Origin: Microbacterium dauci
Lineage (GTDB): Bacteria; Actinomycetota; Actinomycetes; Actinomycetales; Microbacteriaceae
Assembly: GCF_030065535.1 (NCBI RefSeq)
Contig: NZ_JASJND010000001.1
Span: forward strand, 558,001-622,000
DNA length: 64,000 nt
Direction of reading: 5' to 3'
Shown: piece after piece, positions 15,528 to 24,788 of the stretch
Layout: every line of letters starts with the position of its first letter
Numbering within the stretch: position 1 is the stretch's first letter
Notes under the pieces: generated by a model
Databases searched by the model: none
What the model was told of the DNA's origin: nothing
The model's input: only the letters and a program-made list of their open reading frames with translations
Program-made: the position numbers and the translations under genes

Positions 15528-18194
15528 TCACCCGGTGTTCTGGAGGCCCGCCGCGACGCCCGAGACGGAGAGCAGCAGCAGGCGCTGGAGCTCCGGGTCG
15601 ACGTCGCCGCCGGCGGAACGCAGACCGCGCAGCGCCCGCAGCTGCAGCAGCGACAGCGCGTCGACGTAGGGGCTGCGCATCTTCACGGCGCGGCCGAGGA
15701 CCGGTCGGTTCGTGAGCAGCTCGGTGCCGCCGGTGAGGCGCACCACCCAGTCGCGCGTGAGCGCCATCTCGTCGCGGACGAGCGTCGCGAGATCATCGCG
15801 GTCGCCGAGCTCGAGGTAGTGCCGCGCGATGCGGTCGTCGGTCTTCGCGAGGCTCATGGCCACGTTGTCGATGAGGGTGCGGAACAGCGGCCACTCCTCG
15901 TAGGCGCGCTGCAGCGTGTCGGCGTCGCCGACGGCGTCGAGCGCCGTGCCGAGGCCGAACCAGCCCGCGAGGTTGATGCGGGCCTGGGTCCACGCGAACA
16001 CCCACGGGATCGCCCGCAGGTCTTCGAGCGACTCCACCGAGAGGCCGCGGCGCGCCGGGCGCGATCCGAGCGCGAGCAGGCCGATCTCCTCCATCGGGGT
16101 GACCTGCGCGAACCACGGCGCGAAGCCGGGCGCCTTGACGAGCGAGAAGAAGCGCTCGCGCGACGCGGCATCCATGACGCTCGCGACGTCGGCGTACCGC
16201 TCGGCGGCGGCGCGGTTGCGGTCTTCAATGGAGGGGGAGGATGCCAGCAGCGTGGCGGCCGCGACCTGGTCGATGTGCCGCATCGCGATGGCCGGGTCGC
16301 CGTAGCGGGCGAAGATGACCTCGCCCTGCTCGGTGAGCTTGAACCGGCCGTCGACGGAGTGCGGCGGCTGCGCGAGGATCGCGGAGTTCGCCGGCCCGCC
16401 GCCGCGGCCAAGGGCGCCGCCGCGGCCGTGGAACAGCGTCAATTCAATGCCCTGTTCGACCGCCCAACCCGAGATCGCGGCCTGCGCTTCGTAGAGCGCG
16501 AGGTTCGCCGCGACCGGGCCGACGTCCTTCGACGAGTCGGAGTAGCCGAGCATGACCTCGAGGCGCTTGCCCGTGGCATCCAATCGCGAGGCGAACGCCG
16601 GGTGCTGCACGATCTCGGCGAGGATGCCGGGCGCTGCCTGCAGGTCGGCGAACGTCTCGAACAGCGGGATGACGTCGAGCACGGGCACGGTGCCGTCGGG
16701 GCCGACGGCGTGGCGCGCGAGCAGGTGGACGTTCGCGAGGTCCTGCGCGGACTGCGTGAACGAGACGATGTAGCGGCCGGCGGCGCGCGGGCCGTAGCGC
16801 TCCTGCAGGAACGCGATGGTGCGGAACACCTCGAGCACCTCGTCGGCGAGCTCGGAGCGCTCGGCGCCCGACTCGAGCTCGTCGAGCACCTTGCGGTGGA
16901 CGGCCGAGTGCTGGCGCACCTCGAGCTCGGTCAGGTGGAACCCGAAGGTCTCGACCTGCCAGATGAGCTGCTGCAGGTGGCCGTACGCCTGGCGCGGCGC
17001 GCGCGCCGCGACGAGCGAGTCCTGCACGATGCGGAGGTCCGCGAGCAGGTGCTCGGGGTCGCGGTATGCGAGGTCGGCGTTGCGGGTGCGGGTCGCCGCG
17101 ATCTTGCGGGTGAGCAGCAGCATGATGCGCCGGTAGGGCTCGTTCGGAGAGCGCTTCGCGATGTCGGATGCCGCGTCCTCGTCGGCGTCCTTCAGGCGCT
17201 GCCACAGCGCCGACAGCTCGGGGCTCGGCGGCGTCGACAGTGCGTCGAGCGTGAGGGTGCGGCCGATGCGGCTGGCGGTGCGCTCGAGGCCGAGGAGCAC
17301 GTGCTCGCTGGCGATCGACGACGCCTTGCGGGTCGTCTTCGCGGTGACGAACGGGTTGCCGTCGCGGTCGCCGCCGACCCACGAGCCGATGCGGACGAAG
17401 GGGCGCACGACGGGGGCCTTCGCACCGGCGTCGTCGCCCTGCAGCACGTCGTCGATGCGGCGGTACACGTGCGGCACCGCGGTATAGAGCGTCTCGTCGA
17501 AGATCGCCATGACCGAGCGGACCTCGTCCGTGGGCGAGGGCTTCTCGGCGCGCAGCGGCGCGGTGCGCCACAGCGTGTCGACCTCTTCGACCATGCGGCG
17601 CTCGGCGCGGCGGTGGTCGGCGCCGTCCGTACCGGCGGCGTCGAGGTCGTCGAGCAGGTCGGCGAGGCGGCGGATGCTCGACGAGACCGCGCGGCGGCGC
17701 GCTTCGGTCGGGTGCGCCGTGAACACGGGGTGGAACCGCAGGTTCTGCAAGCGCGTGAGCGCGGCATCCGGTCCGATCTCGGACTGCAGAGTGCGGTAGG
17801 CCGAGGCGATGGAGTCGCCCGCGTCGGCCTCGCGTGCGGTGCCGCCGCGCTCCCGCAGGATGCGCACGCGCTGGTGCTCCTCGGCGAGGTTCACGAGGTG
17901 GAAGTAGCAGGTGAAGGCGCGAGCGACCTCTTCGGCACGGGCGAGCGTGAACGAGTCGGCGATGGATGCCGCCCGGGCGAATGCCTCGGGCGTGGAGTCG
18001 GTGTACGCCTGGATCGTCGCGACGCGCAGCCGTTCGACGTCGTCGTAGAGGCCGGGGGAGCCGCTTTCACGGAGCACGCGGCCGAGGATGGAGCCCAGCA
18101 GGCGCACGTCGGCGCGCATCCGCTCGGGGATCTCCTGCTCGGCTTCGTATCGCCCGACGAGGTCGATCGCTTCGGTGTTGGTCAGTTCGTGCAC
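15528..18194 (-). CDS. ppc: phosphoenolpyruvate carboxylase
   Basis: An 888-residue anaplerotic enzyme that makes oxaloacetate from phosphoenolpyruvate and bicarbonate. Key segments: VFTAHPTEA with the catalytic His, GYSDSSKDVG, and the FHGRGGALGRGGGP loop. It ends in ...GLQNTG, the conserved C-terminus that binds feedback effectors. The GTG at 18194 gives a normal N-terminus. It is transcribed alone, divergent from nhaA. Confidence 0.97.
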   Translation of the reverse strand: MHELTNTEAIDLVGRYEAEQEIPERMRADVRLLGSILGRVLRESGSPGLYDDVERLRVATIQAYTDSTPEAFARAASIADSFTLARAEEVARAFTCYFHLVNLAEEHQRVRILRERGGTAREADAGDSIASAYRTLQSEIGPDAALTRLQNLRFHPVFTAHPTEARRRAVSSSIRRLADLLDDLDAAGTDGADHRRAERRMVEEVDTLWRTAPLRAEKPSPTDEVRSVMAIFDETLYTAVPHVYRRIDDVLQGDDAGAKAPVVRPFVRIGSWVGGDRDGNPFVTAKTTRKASSIASEHVLLGLERTASRIGRTLTLDALSTPPSPELSALWQRLKDADEDAASDIAKRSPNEPYRRIMLLLTRKIAATRTRNADLAYRDPEHLLADLRIVQDSLVAARAPRQAYGHLQQLIWQVETFGFHLTELEVRQHSAVHRKVLDELESGAERSELADEVLEVFRTIAFLQERYGPRAAGRYIVSFTQSAQDLANVHLLARHAVGPDGTVPVLDVIPLFETFADLQAAPGILAEIVQHPAFASRLDATGKRLEVMLGYSDSSKDVGPVAANLALYEAQAAISGWAVEQGIELTLFHGRGGALGRGGGPANSAILAQPPHSVDGRFKLTEQGEVIFARYGDPAIAMRHIDQVAAATLLASSPSIEDRNRAAAERYADVASVMDAASRERFFSLVKAPGFAPWFAQVTPMEEIGLLALGSRPARRGLSVESLEDLRAIPWVFAWTQARINLAGWFGLGTALDAVGDADTLQRAYEEWPLFRTLIDNVAMSLAKTDDRIARHYLELGDRDDLATLVRDEMALTRDWVVRLTGGTELLTNRPVLGRAVKMRSPYVDALSLLQLRALRGLRSAGGDVDPELQRLLLLSVSGVAAGLQNTG

Positions 18195-18316
18195 CGTTCC
18201 ACGCTAGTCCGGTCGTGTTACCGGCTCGGTACACATGACGTCCCGCGTAGACTGGGGGACTGGTGTGTCGGGAAGTCTGGTCGGCGGTTTCGTTCCCCGA
18301 CCCCGGAAGGCTCCCT

Positions 18317-19480
18317 ATGGCCCTGCTCCGTTCCGCGCGGTTCCCCGCGCTCCTGCTCCTCATCGCCGCTGCCCTCGGCTTGATCCTCGCGAATTCGCCG
18401 GTGGCGGATGCCGCGTTCGCCGCGAAGGGCGCCTACGTCGGCATTCCCGGGGTGTTCACCCTGTCGGTGGGTCACTGGATCGCCGACGGTCTGCTCGCGG
18501 TGTTCTTCTTCGTGGCCGCCGTGGAGCTGCAGTACGAGTTGACGAACGGGCAGTTGAACTCGCCGCGGAAGGCGCTGCAGCCGATCATCGCCGCGGCCGG
18601 CGGCGTGCTCATCCCGATCGCGGTCTACGTCGCGATCGCGGGGAGCGGTGAGACGGCGGCCGGATGGCCGATCCCGACGGCGACCGACATCGCGTTCGCG
18701 CTCGGTGTGCTCGCGGTGTTCGGTAAGGGGTTGCCGTCGGGGCTCCGGGTGTTCCTGCTGGCCCTCGCGATCCTGGACGACATCGTGGGGATCCTCTTCA
18801 TCGCGGTGCTCTTCACGAGCGACGTCGACCTGCTCATGCTCGGAGCGGCGGTCGTGCTGCTCGTCGTGTTCCGCCTGTTGAGCGCGCAGCTCGGCGGCCG
18901 TGGCTCGCGCGCGATCGCGGTGCTGATGGTCGTGGTCGCGGCGGCGGTCTGGTTCTTCGTCCACGAGTCGGGCGTGCACGCGACGATCGCGGGCGTCGCG
19001 CTCGGGCTCGTCATGCACCAGCAGCCGGCGCTGCGCACACGGCACGCACTCGAGCCGTGGGTGAACGCCATCGTGCTCCCGGTCTTCGCGCTCGCGGCAT
19101 CCCTCGTCGCGATCCCGCAGGTGTCGCCGACCGACCTGTCGCCGGCGTTCTGGGGCGTCGCGGTCGCGCTGCCGCTCGGCAAGATCGTCGGCATCAGCCT
19201 CGCCGGGTGGTTGTCGATGTTCCTCGGCGGCACGAAGCTGCCGTTCGGGGATGTGCTCGCGGCCGGTGCGCTCGGCGGCATCGGATTCACGGTGTCGCTG
19301 CTGATGTCGGAGCTGGCGTTCTCGGACGATGCCGCGACCCGCGACCAGGCGACCCTCGGCGTGCTCGCTGGGTCGGCGATTTCGCTCCTCCTTGCCGCAG
19401 GCCTCGTATCGTGGCGGTCATGGCACTACCGACGCCTCGCCCCGCAGACGGTTTCGACGCCGGTCGCACCCGCGACGTGA
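18317..19480 (+). CDS. nhaA: Na+/H+ antiporter NhaA
   Basis: A 387-residue membrane antiporter exchanging Na+ for H+ at the cytoplasmic membrane. The two ion-binding aspartates are visible in ALAILDDIVGI, with TATDIAFALGVLA before them and FTVSLLMSELAF near the end. The frame can open at a GTG at 18263 just after a TAGACT box, but the ATG at 18317 has GGAAGG upstream and matches the normal NhaA start, so it is preferred. Its 3' end overlaps mazG by 61 nt if mazG starts at 19420. Confidence 0.93.
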   Translation: MALLRSARFPALLLLIAAALGLILANSPVADAAFAAKGAYVGIPGVFTLSVGHWIADGLLAVFFFVAAVELQYELTNGQLNSPRKALQPIIAAAGGVLIPIAVYVAIAGSGETAAGWPIPTATDIAFALGVLAVFGKGLPSGLRVFLLALAILDDIVGILFIAVLFTSDVDLLMLGAAVVLLVVFRLLSAQLGGRGSRAIAVLMVVVAAAVWFFVHESGVHATIAGVALGLVMHQQPALRTRHALEPWVNAIVLPVFALAASLVAIPQVSPTDLSPAFWGVAVALPLGKIVGISLAGWLSMFLGGTKLPFGDVLAAGALGGIGFTVSLLMSELAFSDDAATRDQATLGVLAGSAISLLLAAGLVSWRSWHYRRLAPQTVSTPVAPAT

Positions 19481-20190
19481 CCGGGGTCGATCCACTCCGC
19501 GCCGCCGATCCGCTGCGTGCCGCGACAGGTGCCGCGGATCCGCTGCGCGCTGCGGCCGGTGACGTCGATCCGCTGCGCGCTGCGGCCGACACGATGCGCG
19601 CCGTGCGCGACCGTTGCGTCTGGACGCAGCAGATCGACCATCGTGCACTTGTGCCGTACCTCGAGGAGGAGGCCGCCGAGCTGATCGACGCCGTCGAGGC
19701 GGGGACCCGCGACGACCTGCGCGAGGAGCTCGGCGATCTGCTGTGGCAGGTGCTGTTCCACGCCGAGATCGCGTCGCGGGCGGCGGAGGGCGCGTTCGAC
19801 ATCGACGACGTGGCATCCACGTTGACCGAGAAGATGACCAGGCGGCATCCGCACGTCTTCGGCGACGCTGTCGCGACCACGCCCGAAGAGGTGCTCGTGC
19901 ACTGGAACGCCGCGAAGGCGGCCGAGAAGCGCACCCGCACGAGCGTGCTCGACGGCGTCTCGCGCCACATGCCGTCGCTCGCCCTCGCCCAGAAGCTCGT
20001 CGGCAAGGCGGCTCAGGTCGGGGTCGAGGTGCCTTCAGACGAGCGGATGCCGCAGTCCGAGGCCGAGCTCGGTGACGCGCTCCTCGCGCTCGTCGCCGCG
20101 GCGCGCACGAACGGCTGGGACGCTGAGCGCGCGCTGCGCGAGCGCCTCCGCACGCTCGAGGCTGACATCCGCGCCGCCGAGCGCCCCTGA
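19420..20190 (+). CDS. mazG: MazG-family nucleoside triphosphate pyrophosphohydrolase
   Basis: Hydrolyses (d)NTPs to monophosphates, a housecleaning role. The MazG helices are present: EEEAAELIDAVE, then DLREELGDLLWQVLFHA with the metal-binding EExxE/ExxD pattern, and the second half KLVGKAAQVGVE. The N-terminus carries four DPLRAA repeats before the conserved MRAVRDRCVWTQ start of the domain. Two starts are possible: ATG 19420 (256 aa, used here) or GTG 19477, which overlaps the nhaA stop by 4 nt (GTGA) and would couple translation. Neither has a good ribosome site. Confidence 0.88.
   Translation: MALPTPRPADGFDAGRTRDVTGVDPLRAADPLRAATGAADPLRAAAGDVDPLRAAADTMRAVRDRCVWTQQIDHRALVPYLEEEAAELIDAVEAGTRDDLREELGDLLWQVLFHAEIASRAAEGAFDIDDVASTLTEKMTRRHPHVFGDAVATTPEEVLVHWNAAKAAEKRTRTSVLDGVSRHMPSLALAQKLVGKAAQVGVEVPSDERMPQSEAELGDALLALVAAARTNGWDAERALRERLRTLEADIRAAERP
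19489..19587 (+). repeat. tandem coding repeat (four DPLRAA units) at mazG 5' end
   Basis: GATCCnCTnCG-type units start at 19489, 19507, 19537 and 19567. The last two 30-nt units are nearly identical. The reading frame is kept, giving DPLRAA four times with short spacers. Slippage expansion of an original single DPLRAA is the simplest explanation. Confidence 0.8.
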
Positions 20191-20224
20191 CCCGCCGGCA
20201 TCCCTGACCCGCCGGTGCCCCGGC

Positions 20225-20284
20225 ACCGAGCGCCCCCGACCGCGCCGCCCCGACACCGAGCGCCCCCGACCGCGCCGCCCCGAC
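20225..20284. repeat. 30-bp perfect tandem duplication
   Basis: Positions 20225-20254 repeat exactly at 20255-20284 (C-rich unit beginning ACCGAGCGCC). It lies in the 376-nt gap between mazG and hisS, where I see no gene. Confidence 0.85.
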
Positions 20285-20308
20285 AGCCCCGAGAGAACAT
20301 CTCCGCGC

Positions 20309-20438
20309 CGAGAGAACGGGTCGCAGCTGTTCTCTCGTCCGCGAGACGTACTCTCGCGGCCCGCTCACCACCGAGACAGCAGCCACAGCCCGAGACGTTG
20401 ACAGCAGACCGACGTCTCGGGCTCCCGCTGCTGTCTCG
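20309..20438. repeat. cluster of three palindromes between mazG and hisS
   Basis: Hairpin 1: CGAGAGAAC/GTTCTCTCG (20309-20337), with an extra copy of its left arm at 20290-20298. Hairpin 2: CCGCGAGA/TCTCGCGG (20339-20359). Hairpin 3 is nested: CGAGACAGCAGC (20372-20383) pairs with 20427-20438, and CCCGAGACGT (20389-20398) pairs with 20412-20421. All share a GAGA core. The rest of the gap, 20439-20566, holds only C-rich sequence and a probable leaderless hisS promoter. Confidence 0.8.
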
Positions 20439-20566
20439 CGGACAAGCGGGCGGTCCCGAGCGGATGCCGCCGACACGAGCGCGCCCGAGCGGATGCCGCG
20501 CACCCAGCGCCCACCGTCCGCCGCCCATCGCCCACCTGCGCCCGCCCGACCTGGAACAATGGTCCG

Positions 20567-21850
20567 GTGCCCACCGTGAACGCTCCGCGCGGCATGCGCG
20601 ACTTCCTCCCCGCCGACAAGGCTCGCCGCGAGCGCGTGCTCGCCGTCATCCGCGATCGCTACCGCGCGCACGGGTTCGACGAGATCGAGACCCCGGTCGT
20701 CGAGGACTACGAGCGCCTGCACGCCGGCATCGGCGGCGACAACGAGAAGCTCGCGTTCAACGTGTTGCGCCGCGGCCTCGACGCCGACGGCATCCGCGAT
20801 GCGGCGGACGACCCCGCTGCACTGTCGGACCTCGGGCTCCGTTACGACCTCACCGTGCCGCTCGCGCGGTTCTACGCGACGAACCGGGCGCAGCTGCCGA
20901 CGGTGTTCCGCGCGATCCAGATCGCGCCGGTGTGGCGCGCCGAGCGCCCGCAGAAGGGCCGCTACCGCCAGTTCGTACAGTGCGACATCGACATCATCGG
21001 CGACGCGACGCCGCGCGCCGAGGTCGAGCTGCTGGTCGCGAGCCTCGACGTGCTCGACGCGCTCGGGCTCGAGGGCGGCACGATCCGCATCAACGACCGT
21101 CGCGCGCTCGACGCGATGCTCGACGTCTTCGGCTTCTCGCCCGAGGCGCGCCCGGGCGTGCTGATCACGATCGACAAGCTCGACAAGGTCGGCCCCGACG
21201 GCGTCGTGAAGGAGCTCCGCGAGCGCGGCGCCGACGATTCGGCCGTCGCTGCGTTCGAGGCGTTCCTCCTCCGCCCGCAGACCCGCGAGTACCTGCCGTA
21301 CGGCGAGGCGCAGATCCGCAAGGCGCTGCCGCAGGGCATCGACGACGAGGTCGTCGCGCACCTGGTCGGCATCGGCGACGCGGTGGCCGCGGCCCGCGGA
21401 CAGGTCGACGTGCCGCTGCACTTCGACCCGTTCCTCGTCCGCGGCATGGGCTACTACACCGGCACGATCTACGAGCTCGCGCACCCCTCGGTCTCGTACT
21501 CGCTGGGTGGCGGTGGTCGCTACGACGGAATGATCGGCCGCTTCCTCGGCCAGGACGTCCCGGCAGTCGGCTTCTCGATCGGGTTCGAGCGGATCGTCGA
21601 TCTCGTCGGAGCGGATGCCGGCGACGCGGCATCCGCTGTCGTCCTCGTCCACGACCGCGACGTGCCCGTCGCCGAGCTCGCCGCAGTGAAGGCGGCGCTT
21701 GTCGCGCAGGGCTCGCGCGTGCGGCTCGAGCAGCGGACGAAGAACCTCAAGGCGCTGCTGGAGCGCGCCGCCGCCGACGGCTACACCGGCTTCGCGACGG
21801 TGTCGGCCGGCGCGTCTGCCGACTCGCTCGAGGTCCGCCCGCTCGACTGA
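20567..21850 (+). CDS. hisS: histidyl-tRNA synthetase
   Basis: A 427-residue class II synthetase charging tRNA-His. N-terminal motif 1 region MRDFLPADK; motif 2 FRAIQIAPVWRAERPQKG; histidine-A segments including RGMGYYTG; motif 3 VGFSIGFERI; and the C-terminal anticodon-binding domain. The GTG start at 20567 follows an ACAAT box by a few nucleotides with no ribosome site, suggesting a leaderless message. Confidence 0.96.
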   Translation: MPTVNAPRGMRDFLPADKARRERVLAVIRDRYRAHGFDEIETPVVEDYERLHAGIGGDNEKLAFNVLRRGLDADGIRDAADDPAALSDLGLRYDLTVPLARFYATNRAQLPTVFRAIQIAPVWRAERPQKGRYRQFVQCDIDIIGDATPRAEVELLVASLDVLDALGLEGGTIRINDRRALDAMLDVFGFSPEARPGVLITIDKLDKVGPDGVVKELRERGADDSAVAAFEAFLLRPQTREYLPYGEAQIRKALPQGIDDEVVAHLVGIGDAVAAARGQVDVPLHFDPFLVRGMGYYTGTIYELAHPSVSYSLGGGGRYDGMIGRFLGQDVPAVGFSIGFERIVDLVGADAGDAASAVVLVHDRDVPVAELAAVKAALVAQGSRVRLEQRTKNLKALLERAAADGYTGFATVSAGASADSLEVRPLD

Positions 21851-21905
21851 CGCTCGCGGAACTCCCAGCGTGGCCGGGGCCGCTCGGCCGCCTGTCCGCG
21901 TTCAC

Positions 21906-21991
21906 AACTCCTCAAGAGTCGACCCCGGTCGCAGTCCCACCCGCGGAGTCGTGCGGCGACGGTGACGGCGATCGCGCGGATCTGAGGAGTT
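21906..21991. repeat. inverted repeat AACTCCTCA / TGAGGAGTT downstream of hisS
   Basis: A 9-bp perfect inverted repeat (21906-21914 and 21983-21991) opens the 624-nt gene-free stretch 21851-22474. The sequence resembles the palindromic element at 25028-25117. Confidence 0.6.
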
Positions 21992-22144
21992 ATGCACCCG
22001 CGCCCACCCTGCTGCGGCCGCACAGTCGAATCCTCGTCGTGACACGGCGGCCCCTGTCGTTCGTGGCAGGGAGCGACGGATGCCGCGCCCGAGATCTCCG
22101 TCTCCGCGTCGCCCACCCCACCCGCGCACCGCCCCCGCCACCCC

Positions 22145-22380
22145 GTGTGAACCGGAACTCACATGCGAAATCGGGAGAGGTTCCGCAGTTACGGCGCTCG
22201 ATCCCAGCGCTCCGCCCGTGTCATCCGCCCCGCCTGCGTCGCCCACCCCGCCGCCGCATCGCCCACCCCGCCCCCGCATCGCCCACCCCGCATCGCCCAC
22301 CCCGCACCGCCCACCCCGTCCCGCGTCGTCGTCCCCGCACCGCCCACCCCACCCGTGTGAGCCGGAACTCACATGCGAAA
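22145..22380. repeat. duplicated 26-nt element flanking a C-rich minisatellite
   Basis: The 26-nt block at 22145-22170 recurs at 22355-22380 with one difference (A/G at the seventh position). Each copy contains a TGTGA/TCACA mini-hairpin. Between them CGCCCACCCCG recurs at least six times (about 22238-22350). I see no gene here; the remaining sequence to 22412 is unremarkable. Confidence 0.75.
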
Positions 22381-22412
22381 ACGAGAAGGGATCGACGGCC
22401 AACACCCAGGCT

Positions 22413-22438
22413 CAGCGATATATCGTTATGTATCGCTG
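22413..22438 (+). promoter_or_regulatory. probable PadR operator/promoter
   Basis: CAGCGATA (22413-22420) and TATCGCTG (22431-22438) form a perfect 8-bp inverted repeat around an AT-rich core that contains TATATC and TTATGT -10-like boxes. It is 36 nt before the padR-type gene. PadR proteins commonly repress their own promoter at such AT-rich palindromes. Confidence 0.65.
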
Positions 22439-22474
22439 ACGACCGTCGGCGACAGCGAGACGAGGGAGCACACC

Positions 22475-23053
22475 ATGAGCAATTCGTTCTTCGGCGACGC
22501 GTTCGCCGGTCGCGGCGGCGGTCAGGGCTGGCCCGGCAATCTGTCGATGTCCACGCTCACCGAGGCGTTCGACCAGCTGCGCACGAGCTTCGAGCAGAAG
22601 ACCGGCACCCGCGCGACCCGCGGTGACGTGCGCGCCGCCGTCCTCGCACTGCTCCTCGAGCAGCCGATGCACGGCTACCAGATCATCGCCGAGATCGAGC
22701 AGCGCAGCGGCGGCTCGTGGAAGCCGAGCCCCGGCTCGGTGTACCCGACCCTGCAGATGCTGACCGACGAGGGACTCCTCGTCGCCGAGGAGTCCGGCGG
22801 TCGCAAGACCTACACACTCACCGATGCCGGTCGCTTCGCCGCCGAGGCGGAGACCGACCCCGACAAGCCCGCGCCCTGGGCGTCGTCGACCAAGGAGCAC
22901 CCGCGCATGAGCGCGCTGCCGAAGGCGGGCTTCGAGCTCGCGCAGGCCGCCGCCCAGGTCGGTCGCACCGGCACCGACGAGCAGGTCGCCGAGGCAGTCG
23001 CGATCCTCGACGACGCGCGCCGCAAGATCTACGGGATTCTGGCCCAGGATTGA
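22475..23053 (+). CDS. PadR-family transcriptional regulator
   Basis: A 192-residue repressor. A Gly/Phe-rich N-terminal tail (about 45 residues) precedes the PadR winged helix (LALLLEQPMHGYQIIAEIEQRS...PSPGSVYPTLQML) and a helical dimerisation tail. The frame opens farther upstream, but GAGGGAGCACACC precedes the ATG at 22475, downstream of the operator palindrome. It is followed 3 nt later by the AarF-type kinase gene, which it probably controls. The inducer is unknown. Confidence 0.9.
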   Translation: MSNSFFGDAFAGRGGGQGWPGNLSMSTLTEAFDQLRTSFEQKTGTRATRGDVRAAVLALLLEQPMHGYQIIAEIEQRSGGSWKPSPGSVYPTLQMLTDEGLLVAEESGGRKTYTLTDAGRFAAEAETDPDKPAPWASSTKEHPRMSALPKAGFELAQAAAQVGRTGTDEQVAEAVAILDDARRKIYGILAQD

Positions 23054-23056
23054 GGC

Positions 23057-24772
23057 ATGTCGCATGACATGACCTCGACGAGCCGCACCGCGGGCTCGGA
23101 AAACCCGTCGGACGCGCCGAACCCCGCGCTGCGCGCCCGCTACCGCCGCATCATGCGGTTCGCGGCGCGGACATTCGTGCTGGCTTGGTGGTTCGAGCTG
23201 GTCCTCCCGCGCATCGGCCTCGGCGCACTTGCCGCCCGGGGCCGCCCGGCGCGGCTGCGCCGCCTCGCGAAGCGGTTCCACGCGCTCGCCGTCGACCTCG
23301 GCGGGCTCATGATCAAGGTCGGGCAGTTCCTCTCGTCGCGCCTCGACGTGCTGCCGCCCGAGATCACGAAGGAACTCGAGGGACTCCAGGACGAGGTCCC
23401 CGCCGTCCCGTTCGCCGAGATCTCCGCACATGCCGAGACCGAACTCGGGATGCCGCTCGCCCGCGCCTACGCAGCGTTCGGGCCGCAGTCGCTCGCCGCG
23501 GCATCCCTCGGTCAGGCGCATCGCGCCACCCTCACCGACGCGGATGCCGCCGACACGGGCCTCCGCGACGTGGTCGTCAAGGTGCAGCGGCCCGGCATTG
23601 CGGGCATCGTCGACGTCGACCTGCGTGCGCTCCGCAAGGTCGCGCGATGGATGATGCGCATCGCGCTGGTGCGGCACCGAGTCGACGCGCCGGCGCTCGT
23701 CGAGGAATTCGCTGCAAGCAGCTTCGAGGAGATCGACTACCTGCACGAGGCCGCCGCGGCGGAGCGCTTCGCGGCGGACTTCGCCGAGAACCCTCGAGTG
23801 TCGGCGCCGCGCGTGGTCTGGGAGCGCACCACCCGTCGCGTGCTGACGCTCGAAGACGTCAGTGCGATCAAGATCAACGACCTCGACGCGCTGCGGGCCG
23901 CTGGCATCGACCCCGCCGAGGTCGCGCAGGCGTTCGCGACGGTCATGTTCGAGCAGCTGTTCGAGCACAGCTACTTCCACGCCGACCCGCACCCCGGCAA
24001 CGTCTTCGTCACACCGCACCCGGACGGCACCTGGGCGCTGACGTTCATCGACTTCGGGATGATGGGCGAGGTCCCGAGCCGCATGCGGTCGGGGATGCGG
24101 CAGGCGATCATCGCCGCGGCATCCCGCGACGGCCGTGGACTCGTTGAAGCCATCCGCGCCGTCGGCGCGCTGCTGCCGGGCGCCGACACCGTCGAGCTCG
24201 AGCGGGCCGTCACCGCGGTCTTCGACCGCTTCGGCGGCATGGGCTTCGCCGAGCTCGCCCAGGTCGACCCGCGCGAGTACCGCGAGTTCGCACGGGAGTT
24301 CAGCGAGCTGCTGCGCACGATGCCGTTCCAGCTGCCCGAGGACTTCCTGCTCGTCATCCGCACCGCGTCGCTGACGTCGGGCATGTGCAGCACGCTCGAT
24401 CCGGCGTTCAACGTGTGGGATGCCGTCGAACCGTTCGCGCAGCGACTCCTTCGCGACGAGCGCGGCACGATCGTCGAGGCGGCGGGTCGTGGCGCGATGT
24501 CGGCCGCCGGACTCATGATGCGCCTCCCGCGCCGCGCGGACGACCTCATCTCGCTCATCGAGGAGGGCAGGCTCACCGCGCAGGTCCCCTCGATGGACCG
24601 CCGATTCCGCACCCTCGAGGCGCTCGGCCGTCGTGCGATCGCGGGGACGGTCTTCGCCGGACTCCTCATCGCGGGTGCCCTGACCCGCCCCGACGACACA
24701 GTGCTCGGGACGGTGCTCATGGCGGCATCCGCTGTGCCGTTGCTCTTCGCGGTGTTCGCAGGCCGGCGCTGA
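23057..24772 (+). CDS. ABC1/AarF/UbiB-family atypical kinase
   Basis: A 571-residue protein-kinase-like ATPase. KVGQFLSSRLD near the N-terminus is the family KxGQ motif. VVVKVQRPGI holds the ATP-site lysine, HADPHPGNVF the catalytic loop and TFIDFGMMG the metal-binding DFG-like aspartate. The last about 45 residues form two hydrophobic helices, a membrane anchor as in UbiB. Family members support quinone biosynthesis or lipid handling; the target here is unknown. Co-transcribed with padR (gap 3 nt). Confidence 0.9.
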   Translation: MSHDMTSTSRTAGSENPSDAPNPALRARYRRIMRFAARTFVLAWWFELVLPRIGLGALAARGRPARLRRLAKRFHALAVDLGGLMIKVGQFLSSRLDVLPPEITKELEGLQDEVPAVPFAEISAHAETELGMPLARAYAAFGPQSLAAASLGQAHRATLTDADAADTGLRDVVVKVQRPGIAGIVDVDLRALRKVARWMMRIALVRHRVDAPALVEEFAASSFEEIDYLHEAAAAERFAADFAENPRVSAPRVVWERTTRRVLTLEDVSAIKINDLDALRAAGIDPAEVAQAFATVMFEQLFEHSYFHADPHPGNVFVTPHPDGTWALTFIDFGMMGEVPSRMRSGMRQAIIAAASRDGRGLVEAIRAVGALLPGADTVELERAVTAVFDRFGGMGFAELAQVDPREYREFAREFSELLRTMPFQLPEDFLLVIRTASLTSGMCSTLDPAFNVWDAVEPFAQRLLRDERGTIVEAAGRGAMSAAGLMMRLPRRADDLISLIEEGRLTAQVPSMDRRFRTLEALGRRAIAGTVFAGLLIAGALTRPDDTVLGTVLMAASAVPLLFAVFAGRR

Positions 24773-24788
24773 GTCTCGCCGAGCGACG

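Noticed and set aside
22238..22350. Possible CRISPR array in the repeated CGCCCACCCCG tract
   Set aside because: Units are short, directly abutting and degenerate, with no unique spacers and no cas genes nearby; it is a C-rich minisatellite.
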